From: CAYRGG01 sp964423745
Lineage (GTDB): Bacteria > Pseudomonadota > Gammaproteobacteria > Competibacterales > Competibacteraceae
Reading direction: 5' to 3'
Length of the DNA: 64,000 bases
Assembly (NCBI GenBank): GCA_964423745.1
Contig: CAYRGG010000008.1
Coordinates: forward strand, 40,223 to 104,222
The translations under genes and the position numbers were made by a program. The notes under the pieces are model-generated. The model saw only the letters and a program-made list of their open reading frames with translations, did no database searches and was not told where the DNA came from. Each line of letters starts with the position of its first letter. Within the stretch, counting starts at the first letter, position 1. This document shows positions 43,212 through 52,137 of the stretch, in pieces.

Positions 43212-44729
43212 ATGGACAATAAAATGACTAAAGCCGCTGTAGCCAGTGGTCACCCCCAGGTGACCGAAGCGGCTCGTGAAATATTACAGGACGGCGGTAA
43301 TGCCTTCGACGCAGTGGTGGCGGCAGGCTTTGCCTCTAGCGTGGCTGAACCCGCACTGACCAGTCTAGGCGGTGGCGGTTTTTTATTAGCCCGCACAGAT
43401 CGCGGCGATACGACTTTATGCAATTTTTTTGTCGATACACCGGGCCGGGGACTAAAACCCAAACATTTAAAACCGCACTTTTTGCCCATTACCGTTCGCT
43501 TTCCTGGCTCGGATCAAATTTTTAATACCGGTCTAGGCTCAGCCGCGGTGCCGGGTAACCTGCGGGGTTTTCTCCATATTCATGAAAAATTAGGCTGTCT
43601 ACCCTTGGCCCGAGTGCTGGCGCCGGCTATTCGACTAGCCCGCCATGGTCTGCAAATCAATAGCTTACAAGCCTACGTATTAAACTTGCTGTATCCCATT
43701 ATGACCCTAACGCCTGCGGGCCGTACTATTTTTGAACCCGATGGACGTTACCTGGGACATAATGACCGTTTTACCAATCCAGACCTAGCTGCATTTCTTG
43801 AAACGTTACCTTACGACGGCGATCGCGCCTTTTATGAAGGCGAGTTGGCCCGCCGGATTGCAGCGGACATGGATACCGGCAATGGTTTAATCACCATGAC
43901 CGATCTAGCCGCTTACCAGATCTTTGAATACCAACCCCTCTGTGTTAACTATCGGCGCTTTCAACTGCTCACCAATCCACCTCCTTCCTGGGGCGGTATT
44001 TTGATGGCATCAGCCCTTCGGTTATTAGAGTCTTATTCTTTGGACAGTGGCGCTTTCGGCTCCACTACCCACGCTGGATTGTTGGCCAATATTATGATTG
44101 AGGTGGAGCGCCAGCGAGCCGCAGGCCATATTGATACAGACGTCTTATGCGCTACAGCATTAGATGAAAGCTTGAGGCGAATACGTACCGCGTTCGGCGG
44201 CACCACCCATATCAGCGTTTGTGATAAAGCAGGCAACGTGGCCAGCATGACCACTTCTAATGGCGAGGGTTCTGGCTATATGGTGCCCGGCACCGGCATT
44301 ATGCTAAACAACATGCTGGGAGAAGACGATCTTCACCCCAACGGCTTTCACGCCAGTGAAGCAGGCCAACGGGTTGCTTCCATGATGTCCCCTTCGTTAC
44401 TGCTAGACCGAGAACAGGTCAAGTTAGTGCTGGGCAGCGGCGGCAGTAAACGTATTCGTACCGCCTTACTGCAGGTCATCAGCAATGTGGTGGATTTTGG
44501 CATGGATTTGAAGGGTGCCATTGAAGCACCCCGGATGCATTGGGACGGCGACTGTCTGCAAATAGAACCGGGTTTTCCAGCCGCAACCCTAGATAGTTTA
44601 GGGCGATATTGCCCTACCAATCCGTGGCCAGTACAGAATATTTACTTTGGTGGGGTTCATGGGGTTTCTCCCTACGGCGAAAGCGCGGGAGATCCCCGGC
44701 GTGGCGGTTGTGGCGTCGTAATTGATTAA
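43212..44729 (+). CDS. Gamma-glutamyltransferase-family protein
   Basis: The family cleaves gamma-glutamyl bonds such as glutathione, and the proenzyme cuts itself before a catalytic threonine, here in F-G-G-T-T-H-I-S-V. Other motifs: A-S-G-H-P-Q-V-T-E-A-A, G-N-A-F-D-A-V-V-A, G-S-G-Y-M-V-P-G-T-G-I-M-L-N-N and L-G-S-G-G-S-K-R-I. No signal peptide is visible, so unlike classic periplasmic Ggt it would be cytoplasmic. At 505 aa it is shorter than E. coli Ggt (580). I use the ATG at 43212; the longer frame begins inside the end of rhlB. The exact substrate is uncertain. Confidence 0.88.
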   Translation: MDNKMTKAAVASGHPQVTEAAREILQDGGNAFDAVVAAGFASSVAEPALTSLGGGGFLLARTDRGDTTLCNFFVDTPGRGLKPKHLKPHFLPITVRFPGSDQIFNTGLGSAAVPGNLRGFLHIHEKLGCLPLARVLAPAIRLARHGLQINSLQAYVLNLLYPIMTLTPAGRTIFEPDGRYLGHNDRFTNPDLAAFLETLPYDGDRAFYEGELARRIAADMDTGNGLITMTDLAAYQIFEYQPLCVNYRRFQLLTNPPPSWGGILMASALRLLESYSLDSGAFGSTTHAGLLANIMIEVERQRAAGHIDTDVLCATALDESLRRIRTAFGGTTHISVCDKAGNVASMTTSNGEGSGYMVPGTGIMLNNMLGEDDLHPNGFHASEAGQRVASMMSPSLLLDREQVKLVLGSGGSKRIRTALLQVISNVVDFGMDLKGAIEAPRMHWDGDCLQIEPGFPAATLDSLGRYCPTNPWPVQNIYFGGVHGVSPYGESAGDPRRGGCGVVID

Positions 44730-44843
44730 CACATAACTGAATATTTCTCGATCAAATCCAGCTGGGTTTTTATAACCATGGCGCATCCAGATACTAGTAT
44801 GATTTTTAGTTTTTCGTGGACCTAGATCGCTAGTGATACCAAT

Positions 44844-45946
44844 TCAATAAAAGTTTGCATATTGAACGGCATTCACGATAAAGTCAAAGCCAGTGAGTGA
44901 AGCCACGATCGTGGGCGTCAATTCCCGTAGCCTTTGATCGAGCACCTGGCGCAGCGCCTCGAGATTGGGAAACACCCCCCCAAGCAAACTGATCCTTAAG
45001 GTGTTGCCAAAGCCGTTCGATGGGGTTGGGGTTGAGTTCAGGACTTTTAGCCGGTTGGAAGAGCAGAATAATGTTGGCAGGCAACGTCAGTGAACGGGTC
45101 AGATGAAAGCTGGCCTGATCGAGTTGTAACACATGAAGCTCATGGGGGTAACGGGCGGCGAACGGGTGTAAGAACACCTCAAAGCAGGTACTGTCGCAAT
45201 GGGAGAATTCCCACACGAAGTGCTCACCCGTACTGGGTTCCACTAACCCGTAGAGGTAGTAGGCTTGAAAGAGCCACTGTTGAGGGCCAATCGGCTTGAC
45301 TCCAAAGGCGTTAATGCGCCGTCGCGGGATGGTCTTGAGACCAAAGCGGCTTTCATCCCCACACCCGTAGCGCAGTGCCAGCGGCTCGGCCGCCGAGGCC
45401 TCATGTCCGTAAAGCGCCTTCATGACAGCCAGGCGTAGCGGCAGCTTTTTTTTTGAACCCCACCACCTCAGCAGGTGATTGGTCGATGTGCCGGGGCCGG
45501 GGGACTTTGAGTTTTGCCCGCAGTTGGTAGCGCACAATCCGATGCACGGTGGGGTATTTCACCGTCACACCCCAGTCCGTGGCTAACCACTGTTGAATCT
45601 CCCCGTAACTGGCAAAGCCCTGCTCAGGATCAGCTAAGCAGGCTTGTAGCGCTGAGCGCACCGGCGCCGGTAACACCCCAGGGCGCCCACACTGACGATA
45701 ACCAAGCTCCACTAAGCGCTCAAGACCCCCCACCCGATAGCGCTCTAACCAGCGCATCACCGTAGCTCGATCCCGCCCCACCAGGCGTGCCAGGGTGTTC
45801 AGATCTCGGGCTTGTTCACTTTTCAATAAATAGACCACCTGTAGGCGCTCCTTGAGCCGTCCTGAGCGCTGTTGGCTAAGCTGTTTCTTTAAGGTATCTG
45901 CTGACTCTACAATCACCGGCATCACATAGCTACCCATCAACCCCAC
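44844..45946 (-). pseudogene. IS630-family transposase, broken by two homopolymer frameshifts
   Basis: The first frame (45401-45946, likely Met at 45922) encodes the HTH part (R-L-V-G-R-D-R-A-T-V-M-R-W-L-E-R-Y). At a run of nine A (45446-45454) one base must be skipped to enter the second frame, which carries the DDE catalytic residues: G-D-E-S-R-F-G-L, L-H-V-L-Q-L-D-Q-A-S and P-N-P-I-E-R-L-W. At a run of seven G (44975-44981, minus strand) a base must again be skipped to reach the usual ending V-F-P-N-L-E-A-L-R...L-T-G-F-D-F-I-V-N-A, stopping at 44844. Transcript slippage at A9 is used by some insertion sequences; the G7 shift is more likely a mutation. Confidence 0.8.
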
Positions 45947-46014
45947 CTCTTCATAAAGCCCCTAGGAGAACATCAGCCTAGGGTGCCAGTATAATCAGTA
46001 GAATGCAAACAATA
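44848..46014 (-). mobile_element. IS630-family insertion sequence (approximate ends)
   Basis: The transposase is flanked by short inverted ends that share GTTTGCAT: at the left TA-AAAGTTTGCATATTGAACG (from 44848) and at the right, read on the minus strand, TA-TTGTTTGCATTCTACTG (ending 46014). Both begin with TA, the usual IS630 target. The match between ends is limited, so the limits are tentative. If right, the transposase stop codon falls just outside the left end. A further CCTAGG inverted repeat lies at 45959-45983. Confidence 0.55.
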
Positions 46015-46297
46015 GTCTAAACCGACCCCCCAAACGCCTCGCACCTTTTGGTTCATGCGTATCAACCACGTTTCACATGTTCGACATAACGATAGGTCAG
46101 ACACAGATTTCTCTCGTAGTCATATATAGCTATGCTTGGAGGGATAGCCTATCGGGTTAAGGCGCACCTCCTTTTGGCCCATGCTCGCACCCCGAAAGTT
46201 GCCATGTCTCGAAGTGTGGGCCATGCTGTTACCCCGATGCCGGGGGAGGTAGAATCTCACTACCACGGAAATCGCGACACGCTCTAATTAGTTGCTA
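46015..46297. other. Intergenic region between the IS and ssb
   Basis: About 280 bases with no open frame of note and no recognised RNA. It is likely flanking DNA rearranged around the IS. The ssb frame now ends at its right edge. Confidence 0.5.
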
Positions 46298-46861
46298 CTA
46301 TCGCTTATATGGATTCGATGGCCCGTTGCCGAACCATGCTCCATCATAAGGAAATACCAACCCATCTAGAGCTGCGGGTCGCGCAAAGGGAATATCATCA
46401 TCAAAATCGTTATCCAGTGCAGGACTAGCCGGTTGTCCACTGGGTGTATTAGGCGTTGACGATTGCGGTTGTTCCTGGCGAGGCATGGACTGCTCCCGGG
46501 GTTCGAAGCTAGCCGTAGTTCCATCACGCCCCCCCAGCATTTGCATTTCATTAGCGACGATCTCGGTGGTGTAACGATCTTGACCATCTTGGCCTTGCCA
46601 TTTGCGGGTTTGCAACCGACCTTCCACATAGACTTGGCGACCCTTACGCAAGTATTCGCCCGCTATTTCCGCCAATCGACCAAAAAACACGACCCGATGC
46701 CATTCGGTGCGCTCCTGTTGAGCACCCGTTTGCTTATCCTTCCAAGTGTCACTGGTGGCCAGGGTGATATTGGCCACCGCTGCACCACCTGGTGAATAGC
46801 GCACTTCAGGGTCTTTACCTAAGTTACCTACGAGAATGACTTTATTGATACCTCTGGCCAC
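46298..46861 (-). CDS. ssb: Single-stranded DNA-binding protein with an extended C-terminus
   Basis: SSB coats single-stranded DNA and recruits repair and replication proteins. The OB fold is standard: A-R-G-I-N-K-V-I-L-V-G-N-L-G-K-D-P-E, T-E-W-H-R-V-V-F-F-G-R-L-A-E-I and G-R-L-Q-T-R-K-W. A Gln/Pro-rich linker follows. The acidic tip D-F-D-D-D-I-P-F, which is almost always the last residues of SSB, is here followed by 28 more (A-R-P-A-A-L-D-G...P-Y-K-R). The usual stop seems to have been lost. The start is a GTG behind GGAGGAG. It follows the MFS gene by about 80 bases. Confidence 0.95.
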   Translation of the reverse strand: MARGINKVILVGNLGKDPEVRYSPGGAAVANITLATSDTWKDKQTGAQQERTEWHRVVFFGRLAEIAGEYLRKGRQVYVEGRLQTRKWQGQDGQDRYTTEIVANEMQMLGGRDGTTASFEPREQSMPRQEQPQSSTPNTPSGQPASPALDNDFDDDIPFARPAALDGLVFPYDGAWFGNGPSNPYKR

Positions 46862-46941
46862 AATTATCGCTCCTCCAATGTTATGTTTAAAAGTTAACTA
46901 ACATTTTTACGCAGTACTTTAAATTCATTACATCTATAAGG

Positions 46942-48324
46942 TTAAACCACTGAAAAACTTTGCAAAGCTGCCTTGTCCAAGGTATGCCGATCCACTTTGA
47001 GATAGGCGACGCCCTCAGCGGCCACCACGACAGCCTCCGCAACACCCCGCACTTGAGATAAGCGCATGGCCACTTGCTGCGCTTCCGCTTCGCTAACATC
47101 ACCCACTTTGAGCAGATAACTGCTGAGATTACGAGGATCACCCATACGATAGGCGACGGCAAACCACCCCAAAGCCCCTAGAGCAGCAATGGCAAACACA
47201 CCGCTGAGGTCAAACAAGCTGTAGGCCCAACCGCCCAATGCACCACCCACAAAAGCACCCAAGAACTGGCTGGTGGAATAGACACCCATGGCGGTGCCTT
47301 TGGCATCAGAAGGAGATAATTTTGTCACCAACGAAGGCAGTGCGGCTTCCAAAAAATTAAAGCAGGTAAAAAACATAAATAATAAAATGCCTATGCCTAA
47401 TGGGCTACCGTAAAAACCCATCAATCCTAACTCAACCAGACACAAACCTAACACCGCTGCCAAGTACAGCCCCTTCATCTGCTGATGCTTTTCCGCCAAG
47501 ATAATGATTGGTACTATAGCGAGCAGCGAAAATCCCAACGCGGGCAAATAGATCCGCCAGTGCGACGTGACAGGAAATCCAGCAACATGCTGTAGCGCCA
47601 GGGGTACTGCTAAAAAGGTGGCGGTGAGCAAACCATGTAAGACAAACACCCCGAAATCTAAACGCAGTAGTTGCACATCTCGCAGGACTCGTTTAAACAG
47701 CACTGGCACGGGTGAGGTGTCCCGATGAAGGCGGCTAAGGACCGGTTGTGGAACGACATAATGGGTCATTGCGATACCTGACAACGCCAAACAGGTGGTA
47801 ATCCAGAAAATCCCTTGCACACCCACCCAGCTATGTAAAACGGGCCCCAAAATGATTGACAGGGCAAAGGCAAAACCAATACTGATCCCGATAATGGCCA
47901 TGACTTTAGTGCGTTGCTCCTCGCGGCTTAAATCGGCGGCTAAGGCTAACACAGCGGCGGCTATGGCGCCTGCCCCTTGAACTGCGCGACCCACAATGAT
48001 GCCTACTATGGAATCCGCCAGCGCGGCAATAATACTACCCACAGCAAAAATGACCAGACCCAGTATAATAATGCGCTTGCGGCCAAAACGGTCGGACAAC
48101 ATACCAAAGGGAATTTGAAAACAAGCTTGGGTAAGACCATAGGTACCAATGGCAACGCCAACCAGAAACGGGGTGGCACCGCGCAAATTTTCAGCGTAGA
48201 GCGCAAATACGGGCAAAACCAAAAATAGGCCCAACATACGCAGCGCATAGAGACCGGCTAACGCCGAGGCCGCCTTGCGTTCCGCAGGCGCCATGCGAGT
48301 TGTTCTCGTCGGCACCGAGCTCAT
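46942..48324 (-). CDS. MFS transporter, YajR-like
   Basis: A 12-helix major facilitator with motif A G-M-L-S-D-R-F-G-R-K-R between helices 2 and 3. After the last helix a soluble domain of about 70 residues (L-L-K-V-G-D-V-S-E-A-E-A-Q-Q-V-A-M-R-L...V-A-Y-L-K-V-D) matches the YAM ferredoxin-like domain of YajR. Substrate is unknown; the YajR group is thought to export drugs or protons. 460 aa is similar to YajR. It is divergent from uvrA and upstream of ssb, the same neighbourhood seen in many gammaproteobacteria. Confidence 0.9.
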   Translation of the reverse strand: MSSVPTRTTRMAPAERKAASALAGLYALRMLGLFLVLPVFALYAENLRGATPFLVGVAIGTYGLTQACFQIPFGMLSDRFGRKRIIILGLVIFAVGSIIAALADSIVGIIVGRAVQGAGAIAAAVLALAADLSREEQRTKVMAIIGISIGFAFALSIILGPVLHSWVGVQGIFWITTCLALSGIAMTHYVVPQPVLSRLHRDTSPVPVLFKRVLRDVQLLRLDFGVFVLHGLLTATFLAVPLALQHVAGFPVTSHWRIYLPALGFSLLAIVPIIILAEKHQQMKGLYLAAVLGLCLVELGLMGFYGSPLGIGILLFMFFTCFNFLEAALPSLVTKLSPSDAKGTAMGVYSTSQFLGAFVGGALGGWAYSLFDLSGVFAIAALGALGWFAVAYRMGDPRNLSSYLLKVGDVSEAEAQQVAMRLSQVRGVAEAVVVAAEGVAYLKVDRHTLDKAALQSFSVV

Positions 48325-48403
48325 AATGTCATAACCTCATTGAGTTGCTGTATCAACATAGCATGTGTTTAATGTTACCAGTTCATTGAATTACGGGAAA
48401 ATC

Positions 48404-51280
48404 ATGGACACTATTCGGATTCGTGGCGCACGCACGCATAACCTTCAAAATCTTAACCTAGATCTGCCCCGAGATCAGTTGATTGTAATCACAGGCTTAT
48501 CCGGTTCCGGCAAATCCTCCCTGGCTTTTGACACTATTTACGCGGAAGGCCAACGCCGCTACGTGGAATCCTTATCAGCTTACGCCCGGCAGTTTTTGTC
48601 CATCATGGAAAAACCCGAGGTGGATCATATCGAAGGGTTATCACCGGCTATAGCCATCGAACAAAAATCTGTTTCCCATAACCCGCGCTCCACCGTCGGC
48701 ACCATCACCGAAATTTACGATTACCTACGGCTCCTTTTCGCCCGGGTTGGTATTCCTCACTGTCCAGACCATGACATTGAGCTCAACGCGCAAACCATCA
48801 CCCAAATGGTGGATCAAGTGCTCGACCTTAGCCCAGATAGCCGTTTGATGCTGCTAGCGCCCCTGATTCAAGGGCGTAAGGGCGAGCATAGCAAGCTTCT
48901 GGAGGAACTGCGTAGCCAAGGTTTTATCCGGGCTCGTATCGATGGAGAGATCGTCGAGTTAGACACGCCGCCGGGTTTGGATGCCAAACGTAAGCATACC
49001 ATCGAAGTGGTGGTGGATCGCATCAAAGTACGTGGGGATTTGAACTTACGTCTGGCGGAATCCTTTGAAATGGCGCTGCGCCTTTCCGGAGGTCTCGTCC
49101 GGGTAGCCTTTATGGATGAGCCCGACCGGGCTGATCTGGTTTTTTCCGCTAATTTTGCCTGTCCTGTTTGCGGTTACAGCTTAAGCGAACTGGAACCTCG
49201 TCTATTTTCTTTTAATAATCCTTCCGGGGCTTGTGCAAGCTGCAGTGGACTCGGCGTTAAACAGTTTTTTGATGTTGAACGGGTCGTAGCGCATCCTCAT
49301 TTAAGTTTAGCTGAAGGGGCTGTGCGAGGTTGGGATAAACGCAATTTATATTACTATCAAATGATCTGCGCCCTGGCAAAACATTATGACTTTTCGCCAG
49401 AAATACCTTTTCAAGACCTTTCCCAAGACATTCGGCAAATCATTCTTTATGGTAGCCAAACAGAAGCCATACAGTTTAATTATTTGACGGCGCGGGGGGA
49501 TGCTATGCAACGTAGCCATCCCTTTGAAGGGATTGTTCCCAACTTGGAGCGCCGCTATCGAGAAACCGACTCCAACGCTATCCGGGAGGAATTGGCAAAA
49601 TACTTAAGTACACAACCCTGCCCTGACTGTCAGGGAAACCGTTTAAACCGCGCTGCTCGGCATGTGTTCGTGGTGGGCAAAAGCTTGCCTGAAATGACGG
49701 CCATGCCCATTGGCGAAGCCGAGCGTTTTTTCGCCACGTTGAGCTTACCCGGCCAACGGGGCAGCGTCGCCAGTAAAATCATCAAAGAAGTTGAGGCCCG
49801 GCTTACTTTTTTAGTCAACGTGGGCTTGGATTATCTGACCTTGGAACGCAGCGCCGATAGCCTTTCGGGGGGTGAAGCGCAACGGATCCGTTTAGCTAGC
49901 CAAATCGGCGCGGGCTTAGTAGGGGTCATGTATGTGTTGGATGAACCCACTATTGGGCTCCACCAACGGGACAACGCCCGTTTGTTACAAACCCTGTTGC
50001 GCCTGCGAGATCTGGGTAATACGGTGATTGTGGTGGAACACGACGAAGAAGCCATTCGCACCGCGGACTATGTGGTAGACATGGGTCCTGGCGCGGGTAT
50101 GCATGGGGGTCGAGTGGTGGCGCAAGGGGTTCCGGCCGCCATTGTCGCTAATACCGCGTCCCTCACTGGCCAGTATCTGGCAGGACACCGGGGCATCCCA
50201 GCACCCCAGCAGCGTGTCCCTAAAGATCCTGAACAGATCCTGCGCATCGTGGGCGCTAGCGGTAACAATCTCAAACAGGTGAATGTGGAAATACCCTTAG
50301 GATTGATGACCTGTGTTACCGGTTTATCGGGCTCTGGCAAATCCACGTTGATCAACAACACTTTGTATCCCTATGTCGCAAGAGATTTAAACAATGCTAA
50401 TGAGTCGCCGGCGCCCTGCCATGATATTCAAGGTTTGCAGCAATTGGATAAGGTGGTGAATATTGATCAAAGTCCCATTGGCCGTACCCCCCGTTCGAAT
50501 CCAGCCACTTATACCGGTCTATTTACCCCCATTCGAGAACTGTTTGCGGCGACTCACGAGGCGCGCTCGCGGGGTTATTTGCCCGGCCGCTTTAGTTTTA
50601 ATGTTAAAGGCGGACGCTGTGAAGCCTGCCAAGGGGATGGCGTCATCAAAGTTGAAATGCATTTTTTGCCGGATGTGTACGTTCCCTGCGATGTCTGTCA
50701 AGGCAAACGTTATAACCGAGAAACCTTAGAGATACGTTACAAAGGTAAAACAATTCACGAAGTGTTGGATATGACAGTGGAAGATGCACTGCCCTTTTTT
50801 GATGCGATTCCCGCCTTAAACCATAAACTCCATACTCTGATGGAAGTGGGTTTAGGTTACGTTAGACTAGGTCAGAATGCAGTCACCTTATCTGGCGGCG
50901 AAGCGCAGCGGGTAAAATTGGCTCGGGAACTCTCTAAACGGGATACCGGCAAAACCTTGTATATTCTCGACGAACCCACCACGGGGCTGCATTTTTACGA
51001 TATAGAGCAACTCTTAAAGGTTCTGCACAAGCTACGGGATCGGGGTAACACCATTGTCATCATCGAACATAACCTGGATGTTATTAAAACCGCCGATTGG
51101 GTTATCGATATGGGACCCGAGGGTGGCGATCGGGGTGGTGAGGTGGTGGCTGTGGGTACGCCTGAAACCGTCGCGGAACAACGCCAGAGCTACACAGGGG
51201 GTTACCTTAGGGCATTACTAAAAACAAGAAAGATTACTAAAGACACTGTTTTTAAACCCATTTCCAACCGTGGGTCTTAA
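48404..51280 (+). CDS. uvrA: Excinuclease ABC subunit A
   Basis: UvrA finds DNA lesions and loads UvrB. It has two ABC ATPase halves: Walker A G-L-S-G-S-G-K-S-S-L near the N-terminus and G-L-S-G-S-G-K-S-T-L in the second half, each with L-S-G-G-E-A-Q-R signatures. Zinc fingers C-P-V-C...C-A-S-C and C-E-A-C...C-D-V-C are intact. I use the ATG at 48404 (M-D-T-I-R-I-R-G-A-R); the earlier GTG at 48365 would add 13 unrelated residues. About 958 aa, typical. Its 3' end overlaps the convergent glycosyltransferase by 29 bases. Confidence 0.97.
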   Translation: MDTIRIRGARTHNLQNLNLDLPRDQLIVITGLSGSGKSSLAFDTIYAEGQRRYVESLSAYARQFLSIMEKPEVDHIEGLSPAIAIEQKSVSHNPRSTVGTITEIYDYLRLLFARVGIPHCPDHDIELNAQTITQMVDQVLDLSPDSRLMLLAPLIQGRKGEHSKLLEELRSQGFIRARIDGEIVELDTPPGLDAKRKHTIEVVVDRIKVRGDLNLRLAESFEMALRLSGGLVRVAFMDEPDRADLVFSANFACPVCGYSLSELEPRLFSFNNPSGACASCSGLGVKQFFDVERVVAHPHLSLAEGAVRGWDKRNLYYYQMICALAKHYDFSPEIPFQDLSQDIRQIILYGSQTEAIQFNYLTARGDAMQRSHPFEGIVPNLERRYRETDSNAIREELAKYLSTQPCPDCQGNRLNRAARHVFVVGKSLPEMTAMPIGEAERFFATLSLPGQRGSVASKIIKEVEARLTFLVNVGLDYLTLERSADSLSGGEAQRIRLASQIGAGLVGVMYVLDEPTIGLHQRDNARLLQTLLRLRDLGNTVIVVEHDEEAIRTADYVVDMGPGAGMHGGRVVAQGVPAAIVANTASLTGQYLAGHRGIPAPQQRVPKDPEQILRIVGASGNNLKQVNVEIPLGLMTCVTGLSGSGKSTLINNTLYPYVARDLNNANESPAPCHDIQGLQQLDKVVNIDQSPIGRTPRSNPATYTGLFTPIRELFAATHEARSRGYLPGRFSFNVKGGRCEACQGDGVIKVEMHFLPDVYVPCDVCQGKRYNRETLEIRYKGKTIHEVLDMTVEDALPFFDAIPALNHKLHTLMEVGLGYVRLGQNAVTLSGGEAQRVKLARELSKRDTGKTLYILDEPTTGLHFYDIEQLLKVLHKLRDRGNTIVIIEHNLDVIKTADWVIDMGPEGGDRGGEVVAVGTPETVAEQRQSYTGGYLRALLKTRKITKDTVFKPISNRGS

Positions 51281-52133
51281 AAAAAGCCACGCCTGAGCGG
51301 AAAAATAGGGCAATATGCCGCCATCCCTTACGGGCGGCATGGCCACCAAAATGGGTAATACGCACACTAGGCACATACACCGTGCGGGCTATTTTAGCCG
51401 CCCGTAAACTGATATCAAAATCTTCAAAGTAGAGAAAATAACCCGGCGAAAAACCGCCTAAATGATGTAACGCCGTTTGCCGAAATAACATAAAACAGCC
51501 ACTGACTATAGGTACGTCCCACATGACGGCGTTACCGACTTTGTCCCGTAACTCGTAATTGTGCAGACGTTTTTGAAAAAGTTGCTTGAGAAACCCAGGG
51601 GCGAATCCTCGCAAAAATAAATCCAGCAGCGTAGGATAGCGTTTGCAAAGATATTGACGATGCCCTTCTCGATCTCGGGCTGCAGGTGATAAAAGACCCA
51701 CCTCTGGATAAGGAACCATAAACTCGAAGGCGTGCAAAAGGGCATCTTTTTCCAACAACACATCGGGATTTAAAACCAGATGAAAGTCACTCTGCGCACA
51801 GTTGAGGGCCAAGTTGTGACCTGCACCATAGCCAATATTGCCATGATTGCTCAATAGCGTGACACTCTCGGCCTGTTTAACCCATTGGTCGAGTAAGGGC
51901 TGCCATTCATGCTGATAAATCGTATCTGGTCCATTATGCACAAGAATGAATGTTACCGAGGTTAAGCCTCCATAACTTCGAGCATAACTTAACGCCGCGT
52001 CCATGTGATATAGCACATTCTGTAACAAACTTAGGTCTGGCGAATAGACAACGATAGAGATCGTTAGACTATAAGCGTCCGCTGAGCTAGTTAGATGTGT
52101 TATGGATTTCGACTCGGCGGGTAATGGCATCAT
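51252..52133 (-). CDS. Glycosyltransferase family 2 (rhamnosyltransferase-like)
   Basis: The protein has a GT-A fold: S-I-V-V-Y-S-P-D-L at the start, L-L-S-N-H-G-N-I-G-Y-G-A-G-H-N-L-A, the D-x-D-like L-V-L-N-P-D-V-L-L, V-S-G-C-F-M-L-F-R and Y-F-L-Y-F-E-D-F-D-I-S-L-R. This pattern is typical of WbbL-type rhamnosyltransferases that build O-antigen or other surface glycans; the sugar is not certain. I use the ATG at 52133, 5 bases after the gspD stop; a TTG 15 codons upstream lies inside gspD. It is the last gene of the minus-strand run. Confidence 0.87.
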   Translation of the reverse strand: MMPLPAESKSITHLTSSADAYSLTISIVVYSPDLSLLQNVLYHMDAALSYARSYGGLTSVTFILVHNGPDTIYQHEWQPLLDQWVKQAESVTLLSNHGNIGYGAGHNLALNCAQSDFHLVLNPDVLLEKDALLHAFEFMVPYPEVGLLSPAARDREGHRQYLCKRYPTLLDLFLRGFAPGFLKQLFQKRLHNYELRDKVGNAVMWDVPIVSGCFMLFRQTALHHLGGFSPGYFLYFEDFDISLRAAKIARTVYVPSVRITHFGGHAARKGWRHIALFFRSGVAFFKTHGWKWV

Positions 52134-52137
52134 GCCG

